Below, in pieces: positions 1-12,910 of a stretch of 64,000 nt of DNA (its first letter is position 1; each line of letters starts with the position of its first letter). The position numbers were made by a program, and so were the translations under genes. Under the pieces are notes generated by a model that worked only from the letters and a program-made list of their open reading frames with translations, was not told where the DNA came from and searched no databases. The DNA comes from Jaltomata sinuosa (lineage: Eukaryota; Streptophyta; Magnoliopsida; Solanales; Solanaceae), in NCBI GenBank assembly GCA_003996215.1, contig QJPP01002932.1:1-64000 (forward strand), written 5' to 3'.

Positions 1-372
1 TCATTGTGATTCGTGCTTGGAGATCTGTTGGGGACTACTTCAGGCTGAGGGTGAGCTCTTGGCGATCAGAGCTTAGCTTTAGTTTATCTTTTGCTTCATG
101 TACTCTATTACCATTCAGAGACATCTGTATATATTATTTTGGATTAGTTGCACTCCAGGTATGTAGTTGGGGCTCTATACTATGATACCAGGTCTTGGGG
201 TTTGGTTTAGTTTCCGCATATGTATATATTTATTTCCCTTTTATTTGTTCTCTTTGTCTTGTTCCCTTATTTGTTAGATAGTATCCCATTACTAACTGTT
301 CTGGGCTATGGGGATTGGTTCACCTACCGGGGGTTGTAGGTGCCATCATGACCGAGAAATTGGGTCGTGACA
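1..372 (+). repeat. Element 1 5' LTR (3' portion only)
   Basis: Direct repeat of 8343-8714. It ends in gggtcgtgaca and is followed after three bases by a primer binding site. The missing left part of this LTR lies outside the window. Confidence 0.95.
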
Positions 373-375
373 ACT

Positions 376-386
376 TGGTATCAGAG
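376..386 (+). other. Element 1 primer binding site (initiator Met tRNA type)
   Basis: TGGTATCAGAG starts three bases after the LTR end. This matches the complement of the 3' end of plant initiator Met tRNA, the usual primer for Ty3/gypsy and Ty1/copia elements. The base after it departs from the common TGGTATCAGAGC. Confidence 0.9.
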
Positions 387-585
387 ATTTAGGTTCACCG
401 GTGTCATCGGTATAGGAGCCAATGTCTAGTAGAGTCCTGCGGATCGGGGCGGATACGTCCGTACTCAATCTTTGGGAGGCTACAGTGGCATTTTAGGAAA
501 TTTGACTCTTTCATTGCTTCTGTGTCGTGCGTAGAACCCTTGAAGTTTCTGGAAATCTCATTTGTTCTACTTCATTCTTCCGCAG

Positions 586-3417
586 ATAGTTTGTACGAGA
601 TCATCGGCATCACGCGGGGATGAGCCTCCCGTTCTAGCACCAGCTCCAGCACCAGCTCCAGTGCCCACTTCTGTGCCAGCTCCAGCCGCAGCTCAGTCTC
701 CAGATATTCGGGGATTACTATTACAGCTTTTGGGTGTGATTGGAGAGCGGCCTTCTGAGGTAGCGCAGACATTTGCTCAGGGGGCAGCCCTGGGTGCACA
801 AAGCTCAGGAGCGCAGCCTGCTACTATGGCTCCCTGTGCGGAGGTCATTCCGGTTCCATCTGTTGCACAGCCTCTTGCTCCTCGCCCAGTTATGACAGAG
901 TCAGAGCAGAAGGCGTTGGGTAGGTTTTTGAGGTTAGCACCTCCGAGGTTTGCGGGTACTTCTGGACAAGATCCACATGACTTTATTACTACCTGTGAGG
1001 AGATGTTGCATCATTTGGGTTTGTTAGAGACTCACGGGGTTGGTTATACTACCTATCAGTTGGAGGGCCCAGCAAAGTTATGGTGGAGGGCCCAGGTTGC
1101 TTGTAGACCACCGTCGTCACCTCCTTTGACCTGGTCTGAGTTTTATGAGGCCTTTATGGCCAAGTTCCTACCCCAGAGTGATCGAGAGTGTCGCAGGGAG
1201 CAGTTTACTTACCTTGTACAGGGGTCTACGACTATCTCGGAGTATGAGACCCATTTTCATCAGCTAGCACCATTCGGAGCTATGATCATTCCTACCGAGG
1301 CAGATAGGATTCGCAGATTTGTATGGGGTTTGAGGCCAGAGATCAGGCAGCCAGCTGAGATATTGGTTGCCAGTGGTCGGTCATTTCATGCTATCATAGA
1401 CTATGCCCGCACTGTGGAGGACTTACAGCGACATGATCATGAGTCCAGAGATAAGAGGCCTCGACATCAGGGTGTCTATAGTGGTTCCAGATATGGTGGT
1501 AGAGGTCCTGGCCAGTGGAGCCAGAGTTATCAGCCACAGCAGTACCAGGGTCAGTCCAGCCGACCAGTCCAGGCTTCCCTTCAGACTTTCGATAGTACCC
1601 AGTTCGAGCAGGGTCAGGGCAGCCATCAGGGCTATGGCGGCCAATCTTCGAGGGGTACAGTTTCTGGGGCATCAGGCCGTGGTGGTTATGTGGGATCTGC
1701 TGGTTCATCTCGACCAAGTAGGCCGCCAGGGGCTTGTTTTACTTGTGGTGTGATCGGTCATTTTGCTAGAGATTGCCCTCAGCAGGGTACAGTTCAGTTG
1801 GCCGAGCCTTTACGAGTAGTTCAGCCCCCAGCTAGAGGGGGTGGTCGTCAGAGTAGAGGTGGTGCTCCACACGGCAGAGCAGGTGGTAGGGATGGCGGTC
1901 GGGCAGGTGGAGGTCATCATCAGTTTTACGCGGTCCCTAGGAGACCAGAGGCAGAGGCCTCAGATGCTGTGATTACAGGTATGATTTCTGTGTGCCATCA
2001 GTCGGCTATGGCCTTATTTGATCCTGGATCCACTTGTTCATATGTATCTGCCTACTTTGTGCCTTGTTTGGGGTTGGCTAGTGAGCCATTATCTGTTCCT
2101 GTTTCTGTTTCGACCCCAGTAGGAGATTCTTTAGTAGTGGATCGGATTGTGAGATCTTGTATGCTATCTATTGGTGATTCAGAGACTTGGGGTGACTTGA
2201 TGATTCTTCATATGCTAGATTTTGATGTGATACTGGGCATGGACTGGTTATCCCCTCACCGTGTGGTTTTGGATTGTTATGCCAAGACCATTACCATAGC
2301 TATGCCCGGTGTATCCCCGGTTGTGTGGCAGGGTTCTGTTAGCCATGCACCATCTGGGATCATCTCTTGTCTTCGAGCTAGGAAGTTGATTTTCCGTGGG
2401 TGTTTAGCTTATCTAGCATATGTCCGAGATGTTAGTGCTGACCCTACTTCTCTTGAGTCTATTCCTGTGGTTAGAGACTTCCTCGATGTGTTTCCTACCG
2501 ACCTGCCAGGCTTTCCACCTGAGAGAGATATTGATTTTGCTATTGAGCTAGAGCTGGGCACTAGGCCCATTTCTATTTCTCCTTACCATATGACTCCTGC
2601 TGAGTTGAGGGAGCTTAAGGAGCAGCTCCAGGATCTGTTAGCTAAGGGGTTTATTAGACCTAGTGTGTCACCGTGGGGTGCTCCTGTTCTCTTCGTGAAA
2701 AAGAAGGATGGGTCGATGCGCATGTGTATTGATTATCGGCAGCTGAATAGGGTAACGGTGAAGAATAGGTATCCGATGCTGAGGATTGATGATTTGTTTG
2801 ACAAGCTTCAGGGTTCACTCGTGTTTTCGAAGATTGATTTGAGGTCTGGCTACCATCAGTTGAGGATTAGGGCGGAGGACATCCCTAAGACAGCATTCAG
2901 GACACGTTATGGCCATTATGAGTTCCTGGTGATGTCTTTTGGGTTGACTAATGCCCCCTCAGCCTTTATGAACTTTATGCACAGGGTTCTTGGCCCGTAT
3001 TTGGACTCATTTGTGATAGTTTTTATAGACGACATCTTGGTATACTCGCGTAGTAGAGATGAGCATGAGCAACACTTGAGGGTTATACTCCAGGCTTTGA
3101 GAGATCATCGGCTTTATGCCAAGTTCTCAAAGTGTGAGTTTTGGCTTGAGTCAGTTGCATTCCTAGGGCACGTGGTGTCTAAGGATGGGATTAGGGTTGA
3201 TCCGAGAAAGATTTCAGCAGTTTGTGAGTGGCCTAGACCTACTACTGTTACTGAGGTTCGCAGCTTTATTGGGTTAGCTGGTTACTACAGATGGTTCGTT
3301 GAGGGATTTTCTTCCATAGAAGAACCCTTGACTATGCTTACTAGGAAGGATGTCCCATTTCAGTGGTCGGATCAGTGTGAAGATAGCTTCCCGAGGCTTA
3401 AGGCCTTATTTACTTAA
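586..3417 (+). pseudogene. Element 1 gag-protease-RT part of gag-pol, start codon lost
   Basis: This is an open frame of about 940 codons. The family start (Met-Val-x-Thr-Arg-Ser) should be at 586, but the codon there is ATA; the upstream frame to 562 has no ATG, and the first in-frame ATG is about 80 codons in. Order of domains: an Ala-Pro-rich N-terminus, a retrotransposon gag domain (about codons 120-270 counted from 562), a Gln/Gly/Arg-rich linker, an intact CX2CX4HX4C knuckle (C392-C405), a retropepsin with FDPGS (D487) and VILGMDWL, then RT with SKIDLRSGYHQ (D759) and FIDD (D823, D824). The RT residues for catalysis are all present. The frame ends at a TAA at 3415 where related copies have a glutamine, so RNase H and integrase are cut off. 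The product would be the capsid and replication polyprotein of the element. Confidence 0.93.
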
Positions 3418-4565
3418 GCTCCAGTTTTGACTTTGCCGGTTGAGGGTCAGAGCTTCTCCGTGTATTGTGATGCTTCTGGGGTTGGTCTTGGTTGTGTGTT
3501 GATGTAGCAGGTCGAGTAGTAGCATATGCGTCAAGGCAGCTGAAGGTTCACGAGCGCAACTACCCCACTCATGACTTAGAGTTGGCGACAGTAGTTTTCG
3601 CGCTCAAGATCTGGATGCATTACTTATATGGAGTTCACTGTGATATCTTCACCGATCACCGTAGTCTTCAGTATATCACGAGTCAGCGGGAGTTGAACTC
3701 GAGACAGAGGAGATGGGTCGAGTTACTGAAGGACTATGACTTCACTATTCTGTATCATCCAGGCAAGGCAAACGTGGTAGCGGATGCCTTAAGCCGGAAG
3801 GCGGTGAGTATGGGTAGCCTAGCTTCTCTTTCAGTTTCAGAACGAACGTTGGCCTGGGACATCCAGTCCTTGGCTAACCGTTTGGTTAGGATTGACTTGT
3901 CGGATCCTAGCAGAGTTCTCGCCAGTGTTGAGGTTCGTTCTACTTTGATTGATCAGATTCAGAGCCGTCAGTTTGAGGATCAGCAGTTGTGTGACCTTCG
4001 TGATCGGGTTGTTCAGGGTGAGACCAGCCAGGTTACTCTAGATTCAGATGGGGTTCTGAGGTTTGATAGCCGCCTTTGTGTTCCGAGGATTAGTGATTTG
4101 ATTCAGTTGATACTTCATGAGGCACATTGTACTAGATACTCCATTCACCCTGGCACAGCAAAGATGTATAGAGACTTGAGACAGCTTTACTGGTGGAGTG
4201 GTATGAAGCGGGATATAGCAGAGTTCGTATCTCAGTGCTTGAACTGCCAGCAGGTTAAGTTCGAGCACATGAGACCTGGTGGTTTGATGCAGCGACTTCC
4301 TATTCCTGAGTGGAAGTGGGAAGGGATTACTATGGACTTCGTTGTTGGTTTGCCTCGTACTTCTCATGGGTTTGGTTCCATATGGGTGATTGTTGATAGG
4401 CTGACTAAGTCAGTACATTTCTTGCCGGTCCAGACTTCTTATGGTGCAGAGAGGTTAGCTCAGATCTACCTTCGTGAGATTGTTCGGTTGCATGGGGTCC
4501 CAGCTTTTATCATTTCAAACCACGGCACTCAGTTCACATCTCAGTTCTGGAGGGCTATTCAGTGA
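3418..4565 (+). pseudogene. Element 1 RNase H and integrase (N-terminal and core) part of pol
   Basis: This continues gag-pol after the TAA. A second stop (TAG, 3505) is followed by loss of one base near 3511; from there the frame beginning at 3492 carries the coding sequence. RNase H shows the DASGVGLG region and the HDLEL and FTDHRSLQ motifs. Integrase shows the HHCC zinc finger (HEAH, HPG, CLNC) and the core with MDFVVGLP. The second catalytic Asp is replaced: the usual SDRG reads SNHG, with Asn at 4518-4520. A TGA at 4563 where relatives have Arg ends this stretch. Integration by this product would be impossible, based on the known need for all three acidic residues. Confidence 0.92.
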
Positions 4566-5370
4566 TATTTGGGTACAGAGGTTCATCTTAGTACCGCTTT
4601 CCACCCTCAGACAGATGGCCAGTCCGAGAGGACCATTCAGATTTTGGAGGACATGCTTCGAGCATGTGTTCTTGACTTTGGAGGTTCTTGGGATCAGTTT
4701 GTTCCCTTGGCAGAGTTTGCTTATAATAATAGCTTCCATTCGAGTATCGGCATGGCACCTTTTGAGGCTTTGTATGGAAGGCATTGCAGATCACCGGTAG
4801 GTTAGTTTGATGGTTTTAGTGCTGGGCCACAGAGCACAGATTTGCTTCGAGATTCCTTAGACCGAGTCCGAGTGATTCAGGACAGACTTCGGGCAGCTCA
4901 GAGCAGACAGAAGAGTTATGCTGATCGTAGGCTTCGTGCCTTGGAGTTTAGTGTCGGTGACTTGGTGTTTCTCCGTGTATCGCCCATGAAAGGGCGTGAT
5001 GAGATTTGGTAGGCGGGGCAAGCTTAGCCCCAGGTACATTGGGCCGTTTGAGATTCTGCAGAGGGTTGGTAGCGTTGCCTATCAGTTAGCCTTACCTCCG
5101 ATGTTTTCAGCTATACATCCTGTATTTCATGTTTCGATGTTGCATCGGTATGTCCCAAATGAGTCTCATGTGTTGCAGTGGGATTCAGTTCAGTTGGATA
5201 AGGGTTTAGCCTTTATTGAGGAGCCGACAGCTATTTTGGCCAGAGATGTCAGGAGATTGAGGTCTCGAGAGATCCCGGTTGTTAAGGTTCAGTGGAGGCA
5301 CCGTTCAGTCGAGGAGGCTACCTGGGAGACCGATAGAGATATGCGGGATCAGTATCCGCAACTATTTTAG
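4566..5370 (+). pseudogene. Element 1 integrase C-terminus and chromodomain-like tail
   Basis: The sequence resumes in the same frame with STAFHPQTDGQSER, which keeps the catalytic Glu, and continues to a TAG at 4803 where relatives have Trp. It then runs to a one-base insertion in a G run near 4989 (SPMKG). The last 124 codons (4996-5370) carry the RFGRRGKLSPRYIGPFEIL and HPVFHVSML motifs of the integrase C-terminal domain, then a chromodomain-like end (KVQWRHR, EATWE) that closes with QLF and TAG. In chromoviruses this tail directs insertion into heterochromatin. Confidence 0.9.
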
Positions 5371-5420
5371 CCTCCAGGTACCCCCCTTGACCTTGACTTT
5401 CGAGGACGAAAGTCCTTTTT

Positions 5421-5432
5421 AGTAGTGGATGA
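5421..5432 (+). other. Element 1 polypurine-tract position (weak)
   Basis: The bases immediately before the 3' LTR read agtagtggatga. This is purine-rich but not a clean polypurine run, in contrast to the strong tracts of the other elements here. The call rests only on position. Confidence 0.4.
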
Positions 5433-8400
5433 TGTAATGACCCTTCCGGTCATTTCCACATACACGTTTTTCTTGAACCGTTAGAGCTTGTTGTAGCGGA
5501 CCCAAGTCATTTAAGGCTTGTCGGGACCGGTATTTCGGTGTCGGGTCCATTTGTTTGGCCGCATGATAAGTTTTGAAGCCAAGCAAGTCGACAAAAGTAA
5601 TCGTAAGATCTTTAACAAATTTCCTGAACTTTGGGTAAAATGTCTCTGGGATTTTCTCTCAATATATAAAGATTTATAAGTCCCCCAAAATACCAAATCG
5701 AAGGTCTACAAGTCTAGTTTCCAACGCACAAAACCTCACGTCCAACTGATCTCGGAGTAAAAAGTTATGATGTTTTACCGCGGACTGTCTGGCAGAAAAC
5801 GGGTTACGTACCGGGTCGCGAACCGGGTCGGGTTAAACTCGATTTAAGCCTCAACTTCACGTTTTAAAATGCCATTTCAGTTCCGAAAAAGTGATAAAAC
5901 ATAAGGGAGGATCCCGAGAGAATTCTTGAGTATCAAAATCGTGCGTTGGTGAATTACGAGCCTAGGCTTAAGAATTTTATTAGCATCGCGCGTGTATTTG
6001 AAAATATTTTTATTTAAAAGTTGAATTTGGTAAAAATTATATTATTATTGCCTTTTCAAAATATTTTAATGGTTTATGAAGAATATTTTGTTACGTTATA
6101 ATTGTATATGTATTTATTTTATAAGATTTTTATACATTGTAATATTTAACGGAGATAGTAAATTTAGTTATGTTAAAAGTTATTATTATAATATAGTAGG
6201 TTTTATTCGAAATAATTTTCTATGAATTCTGGTATATTTTAAAAGTTATATTTATTATACCACGAATTTATGCAATACCCGAATATATAAATAACGGGAT
6301 AAGAATTTCTTTTTGTCCTTTGTAATTGCCACCTCCACTCCACGTGTAGGTGGAGGGAGTGGCCAACAAATGTTAGCTAAAGGTGGCAGCATGTTGAGAT
6401 TACATTGAAATGGTTGTTGCCTAACTTATATTTGCTTTACATTATGTAATTAAGGATTGAACATGAGCACTGGGGGCATTTGCATACTACTGTGCACGTT
6501 AATTCTACATAAGCTAAGGGAGATTTCTGAGGGAATATTATATTGACGCAATATTCGGTCATCGAAAGAAAATCAATTATCTACGTCAAGTTATTCCATC
6601 CCAAATCCGATTCCGATTTAGTTTTGGATTTTCTTGGAGTAGTTCGAGCTTGGACATCATTGTTCTAGCATCTTATCGTCGGACGACAGGTAGGTTACGG
6701 TTTATTTTCCCTAGACTCCGCATATATAGAATAAAATTGTATTAATGGGCATCCTTGGGTTGGTTTATTAGGTTGGTACCACAGACCTCGACCGCTTTAT
6801 TCATGTCCGCCTTCTTTTGTTTCTCCGTTGCTTGTAGTATTTGCCGATACATTTTATTTACCCTTGTGGTCCTGTGAGGCCTTGCTGACTCTGGAACATA
6901 GAAGGTGGGATTTTGGGAATGTCTGCGAGTCCCGGGCATAGAAATATCCTTCTAGGCTGGTTATGCTTGCTGAGTAGCTGTGGGCCTGTGCAGGGTCGAT
7001 AGGTTGATTGTGAGCTGCTGGGCAGCTATTGTGTGTGATCATACCATTTCCATGCATATAAAGAGGTTTTATCCGTGTTTTACTATGATTTTGGCTTCGG
7101 GCCTACTGGCACTATTTTCTAAACCTTGCATGGCCCCGGGGGCCCGTTTTTTATGGAAATAATTTGGATATGGTTTGATTTAACTTGTGAATATTTTTGG
7201 GCAAGAAAGTAAAATTATGTTTAAAATCATCAGTTTTACGATTATCGCAAGACTCGGCAGGACCGGGGTGCTAGTTGAGTTTTCTTGTTACTTGAGATGA
7301 TTTTTAGCTCGGTCGGACCGAGCACCTGAGATGACTTTTTACTGTTTAGACCCGGTTATTCCCGGGCACCCGTGGAGGGGTTTTTGAAACATTTTCCTAC
7401 TACTTTAGTCCTGGACAGGGTCTGGGCATTGCATATTCGAGACTGGGGCTCTATCCTGATACCGGACTTGCTTCCGGACGACATGTTCTGATACTGAGTT
7501 TTAATATGGGGTCTGGGACCTCCATGGACCTTGCCATCCAGGCCAGGGGCTACGGGCTGCATGTGCCGGAGGAGGGGTATACGGTGGAGTAGAGGTATAC
7601 GGGCAGTGTCCTTCCATGGAACCTACCTGCTGGGCCGGATCGGCGCCGGAGGAGGTACATACAGAGATACCATTTCACTTGAGATCTTCATGCAGCATAT
7701 CATTCATTGTTTGAGGCTCCACCCTTGTTTGTTGTTTGTTGATTGTACGCTCCGGTAGTATGGGATGCCGGAGGGTTTGTTTTCACTTGTTTGTGTTCCT
7801 CGGTTGTATGGGCGGCCGGGGGACTATAGGTAGACTTTTGCTATTTACTTACAGAATTGTTCCCTGTTGCGGTTAAGTAGGAAATTGGTTACTGCTAGAC
7901 TGTTAGTTTCCGGATTTGAGATTGATATGATTAGTTGAGTTTGATTCATGTACCTGAGCATGCCTATCATTACTCTTTCTCTCTTTTTCTTACACTTGAG
8001 GTTACCAATATACTGTCCATTTCGTAAGCTTATTTTGTATACACTGTTATTGCAAGGACACCAGGTGCGTTATTTCTTACTTTCACCTGTGCCTATGGTG
8101 TGTATATTCTACTTACTAGCCTCATATGTGGTTCTGTTGATTTCCCTCTGGGCTAGTTCCTGTGTACCTTTCATTGATTTCTGTGACTGCTTGCTTCTAT
8201 TCTGTCTATTACTATGTTTTTATCTTATATGTGCCCAGTCGGCCTATGATACCTACTGGGTACCTTATGCTTCGCATTTGGTGCTCAACCCTACCCCCTG
8301 CATCTTTGGGTGCAGATCCTAGCGTGGGCCATCGCCGTTAGATCGTTGTGATTCGTGCTTGGAGATCTGTTGGGGACTACTTCAGGCTGAGGGTGAGCTC

Positions 8401-8714
8401 TTGGCGATCAGAGCTTAGCTTTAGTTTATCTTTTGCTTCATGTACTCTATTACCATTCAGAGACATCTGTATATATTGTTTTGGATTAGTTGCACTCCAT
8501 GTATGTAGTTGGGGCTCTATACTATGATACCAGGTCTTGAGGTTTGGTTTAATTTACGCATATGTATATATTTATATCCCTTTTATCTGTTCTCTTCGTC
8601 TTATTCCCTTATTTGTTAGATAGTAGCTCATTACTAACTGTTCTGGGCTACGGGGATTGGTTCACCTACCGGGGGTTGTAGGTGCCATCATGACTGAGAA
8701 ATTGGGTCGTGACA
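5433..8714 (+). repeat. Element 1 3' LTR (about 3.28 kb)
   Basis: Begins TGTAATGACCC and ends GGGTCGTGACA, so the two ends are imperfect inverted repeats with TG...CA termini. The last 372 bases match bases 1-372. The first ~450 bases share a module with the LTRs of element 4. A CTGCATC...GTGCAG stem-loop sits at 8298-8315. Open frames inside it, such as the hydrophobic one at 7948-8322, have no recognisable domain, and I do not treat them as genes. Confidence 0.93.
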
Positions 8715-11335
8715 TGATTTCTGACATGCCAGGACTCATGCTTCAGTGACCGGGCCATTCGTTAGGTCATTATGACTAATTCCTTATTTTAAAACTTGAA
8801 CTTTGAAAATCTTTGACTTCGGTGAACTTTCTTGGTAAACATGCTCAGAATCAAATTCTAACAATTTTGTTGGCTCTGCAACAAGGGTTTTGGTCTAGTA
8901 GGACCATTGGTCTAGGTCTGAGCACTTTCCATATGATTTTGTGTTGCTTTTTGTGTTTTTAAGCTAGTTTGGCTGGTAGGGTTGACTTTGGTCAATATTT
9001 TGATAAGACAGCCTCGTATGGAAATTTTTTCAGTGCTATTAGCTCTGGAGTATCGACTTTGGGCTAGGGGAACCTTTGGTTTGGGTCCCGGGGCTTCCAC
9101 ACTTATTTTGGGGTATTGAGTTCTGAGTTAGTTTTGGGCATGGGGCCCAGTTTTCCTTAAAACGATCTCCGTTGGGAAATTTGTTGAGTCTGTAATATCG
9201 CTTCCACTATAGTAACATTATTGGTTTATGAGTATCGGTTTCGATTGTGCCCGGAATGTCCCATAGAAGTTTAGAAAATTGCAGATTTTTCTGTTGCGGG
9301 CCAGCTTTAAATAGTTGTTGGCAACTAATTTTCAGATTTTCTCATCATCTTCAGACTTTGTTTTCTCCTCCATTCTAGCTCCAAATTGCTCCATTTCTTC
9401 TCCTACTGACTCCTTTATCTTGGAGGAATATATACTACTGATCTGGAATCGTTCTTTGCCTCATGAATAGGTAAATTCTCTTGCTAATATCCATTGTTTT
9501 CTATAAATTTTATTTTTTAAATTTCTTTGATTCTTCAGGTGTTTTGAGCCCTTCCCATGGTCTGTTTCTGCTCAAATTTTGGGCATGTTCTCCTGGAAAC
9601 ATGGGGAACACCATGGCATTTTTCATTTTCGATTTTTGGTAGTGTGGCCCACAGGCTCGCTTGTGACTTGGATTTTGACCCAGTTATGTCCATAGCAATA
9701 TGGGTATCATTCTTCTTGTCTTGACACCTGGATTATGTTTTTGATAGTGTGGCAGCTTTCTGAGGCTGTTCGGAATGGAAATGTACATGAGTGATAGTTC
9801 ATGTTTACAGCTCAGCCCCGAGGTAGGTTACAGTTTACTTTCTAGACTGAGCTTAGTTAGATTATATATATTTATATGTTACTGGAATGTTAGGTGGGAT
9901 ATTCGATAGATTTAGACTTAAATCCTGTTTATCACTTTAAATTGTCCATTTCAAATTTTAATTTAGAATTGTTATGTTATCCTTAGCCTAGGAGCTTGTT
10001 GTATCTTTATGGCTAGTATAGAGTCCTTAATATGCTTTTAGGAGGTTTTAAGGTAGAGTATATATTCTCGGTGCTTTTTGCTTTATTTTCGGTATCTTTT
10101 TGCTTTATTCTTCCGTTATGTGTAACTGTAGGCCCGAGGCCATAACTTGGATTTGGACGGAGTTTTAGGTTAGTTCTCTTGGTTTGGAGGGTGCTTTGCC
10201 ATTTTTTGCCTGGTTTTGTATATTTTCTATGGATATGGAAATTTATATGCTCATACTGCATTGTCATGATTATCGATACGGAAAAAACTGATTTTAAGGC
10301 TTCTTGGTCCTACATTTGACAATTATTGGATTTTCATGATCTTTGCGCTTTTAAAAGGATTGCTTTTGAATAATTACTGATTTTGAGGGGGAAAAGGGAA
10401 AAATACTACTCTTTATGCATACGTTGATGAGTCCGAGGTTAAATTCTAGGTGCCCAATGTGTTATCTCGGGTTTTACTTTTATGTATCTACTGCTAAGCT
10501 TGATGGTAATTTTTGGGCTCTCCGATGCTCTGTTTTGAGTTTTTCCTTCCTGCACTTATTTGATAAGCTCGATGTTCCATCTCATGTGCTCGAGTACTAG
10601 ATACCGGGTTTGACTTGTATATATTTATACATTACATCATTGTTGCATGGCATTGCATTGTCTTTAGGTGTGTTTAGGTTGTTGGCTGATTTGAGTTGAT
10701 CTTGTTATTACTTCACCTTTTATTGTTTTTGTTGTTTCAATTTTTGGCTTTATAACTAGATTTAGGGGGATCCCTGTATTTTAACAGCTTTCATGTGTCT
10801 TATTTATTTATATATTATCTTTCTGCGCTCGTTCGCCATATGATGCCTACTGAGTACCCATTGTCTTAGTACTTATACTACACTCTGTATCATTTTTTGA
10901 TGCAGCACCTAGTACGAGCCACCCTCACTGATCTTTCTATCATTCGAGGCCTGTTGCAGTTTGGGTCGCAGTGAGATCCCGACTCTTTTGGAGACTTTAC
11001 ATGCTTTCTATCTTGTACATTCTATCTATATTTTGTATTTTGGATAGATAGAGTCTGTTGTATAGCTACTCCTTACTTTTGTCGCTCTTGTACTAGTGAT
11101 ATCAGGTACGGGTTAGTTCTCGTGTATGTTTTGTCTATTCAATCACTGTACGGGCCATCGTTTGTATATTTTGTATATTCGTATGTATATATATATCCTA
11201 TTGGCCCTGTCTTTTCTTTATATTTTCCGCTTTTCCTTAGTTTTATTGTTATTATTATCTTCCGCATCATTGGGTTTGTCTTGCATACCGGGGGGTTATG
11301 TAGGCGCCATCACTGCCTAGTTTTATATCATGACA
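8715..11335 (+). repeat. Element 2 5' LTR (left end uncertain)
   Basis: Ends with a cataccggggggttatgtagg-type motif and catgaca at 11335, directly before a primer site, and shares two blocks with the 3' copy at 19775-20422. The segment contains no convincing gene. A ctgtatc...gatgcag stem-loop lies at 10885-10905. Confidence 0.8.
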
Positions 11336-11338
11336 GAA

Positions 11339-11350
11339 TGGTATCAGAGC
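11339..11350 (+). other. Element 2 primer binding site
   Basis: TGGTATCAGAGC, the full match to the complement of the initiator Met tRNA 3' end, starts three bases after the LTR end. Confidence 0.9.
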
Positions 11351-11543
11351 TCTAGGTTCACCGGTCTCACCAGTACAAGAGCAAAGTGTCTAGTAGAGTC
11401 TCGTGGATCGGTACGATGACATCCATCTCCAATCTGCGAAAGGCTATAAGACATTCCTAGGACATGTGTCATGTTATTTGATTCATTATCGTGCATTCTT
11501 GACTTGTTCAAATTCTGAGTATCTTTATTTCACTCTTTCTCAA

Positions 11544-12910
11544 ATGGTTCAGACGAGATCTATAGCGGGTGAGGACGAGGCCCCTGCACCTGTAGTTAGA
11601 GCCCCAGCTAGGGGGCGGGGTGGAGGTCGACCCTGAGGTCGAGGTAGGGCCCGATCTCGACTACTGTCACCAGAGCCTGAGGTTAGATTGGATGAGGTTC
11701 AGTATGAACTAGAGCATGTGGGGCCAGCCCAGCATCCGACAAGTTTTGTGGCTACTCCAGTGTTGCAGGACACTTTGGTTTGGTTATTGGGGTTCCTTAA
11801 GGGTATGACTCAACCAGCAGCTTCGCCGGCCACTCCAATTGGTTCTCAGGTTAGAGATGAGGGTCAGACTTTGGCTCAGGCAGCAACATAGGGTACAGGA
11901 GCGTAAGCTGCTGCTGCGGCTCCCAGATTAGAGGTATTACCAATTCCTACAGTTGCTCCACCTCTACTAGACATACCAGTTATGTCTTCTGAGGAGTAGA
12001 AGATGCTTGGTAGGTTCTTGAGATTGGGTCCTCCGAGGTTTTTGGGTGCTTCTCGGGAGGATGCACATGAGTTTCTGACTATCTCCCAAGAGAGGTTCAT
12101 AATTTGGGTTTAGTTGAGTCACATGGAGTAGATTACACCGTGTTTCAGCTGGATGGTCTAGCGAGACAGTGGTGTATGTCATATGTTGCTTGCAGACCAG
12201 TCGGGTCACTTCTGCTTACTTGGGCCCAGTTCTCTACACCTCTGCTGGAGAAGTACGTACCGTGTAGCATGAGAGAGTGGTTGATGGATTAGTTTTCTGG
12301 GTTGGAGTAGGGCTCCATGACTATGATTGAGTATGAGGTTCGCTTCCATCAGTTGTCCAAACACGCCACTATGATTCTGCCTATTGAGCATGAGAGAGTA
12401 CGCTCGTTTGTTCGAGGTTTGACCTTGCATCTTTGCTTTGCCACATAGTGTATGGTAGCATCGGGTCAGTCTTTTCTGTAGGTAGTTGATCATGCTTGTA
12501 CTATTAAGGGCTTTCTTTGTGAGGCCCAAGGGGGCAGCGATAAAAGGCCCCGCAATCAGCGCAGTTTCTGTAGTTCACAAGGGAGTAGTAGAGGTTACTA
12601 TTGTACAGGTCATCACTAGCAGCATTTTCAGTTGAGCCAGCCTATTCAGGCAGTATTAAATACTGCTGAGGGTTAGAGTAGCCAGAGTATTATTCCTGCT
12701 CCACGAGGTGCTCATTTAGGGTCCACAGGCCGTGCTGGTCATTCTGATTAGGCTGGATCTTCACAGCGGGGTGCATATGGCCGGTGTTGTTATGAGTGTG
12801 GAGAGATAGACCACATTGCTAGAGAGTGTCCATCGGTACTGCACTATAGGCGGCATGATCAGTTGATTCAGGCCCCTAGGGCTCAAGCACCTCCAGCTAG
12901 AGGCAGTTCA
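11544..12910 (+). pseudogene. Element 2 gag, heavily degenerate
   Basis: A start ATG at 11544 opens with Met-Val-Gln-Thr-Arg-Ser, the usual N-terminus of this family, and stops at a TGA at 11635 within an Arg/Gly stretch. Further stops break the gag domain (for example the TAG ending the piece that starts at 11688). Recognisable pieces are the gag core around 12000-12500 and a zinc knuckle at 12788-12829 (CX2CX4HX4C, with C-Y-E-C and the final R-E-C intact). An Arg/Gly/Gln-rich stretch follows, as in element 1. Confidence 0.85.

Larger units (their letters stand above)
1..8714 (+). mobile_element. Element 1: Ty3/gypsy (Tekay/Del-like) LTR retrotransposon, 5' end cut by the window
   Basis: Bases 1-372 are repeated at 8343-8714 with no net indel, which defines the ends of two direct LTRs. 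Between them lie a primer binding site, gag with a zinc knuckle, protease, RT, RNase H, integrase and a C-terminal chromodomain-like tail, in the order of Ty3/gypsy chromoviruses. The coding region has lost its start codon and carries several stops and two frameshifts, so the copy is not autonomous. By eye the two LTR ends differ at about 14 of 372 sites, mostly transitions, which indicates a fairly recent insertion. The 5' flank is outside the window, so the TSD cannot be checked; the first five bases after the 3' LTR are tgatt. Confidence 0.95.

Noticed and set aside
1403..1753. 116-codon + strand frame inside element 1 gag
   Set aside because: Alternative frame of the Gln/Gly/Arg-rich gag linker, whose repetitive composition lacks stops.
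7948..8322. 124-codon hydrophobic frame in the element 1 LTR
   Set aside because: T-rich LTR sequence yields Leu/Phe-rich translations; there is no domain and no coding context.
9640..11120. Possible host gene exons in the element 2 LTR
   Set aside because: The sequence recurs in the 3' LTR copy and shows no conserved reading frame.
376..11350. tRNA-like matches (TGGTATCAGAGC)
   Set aside because: They are primer binding sites complementary to a tRNA end, without a tRNA body.
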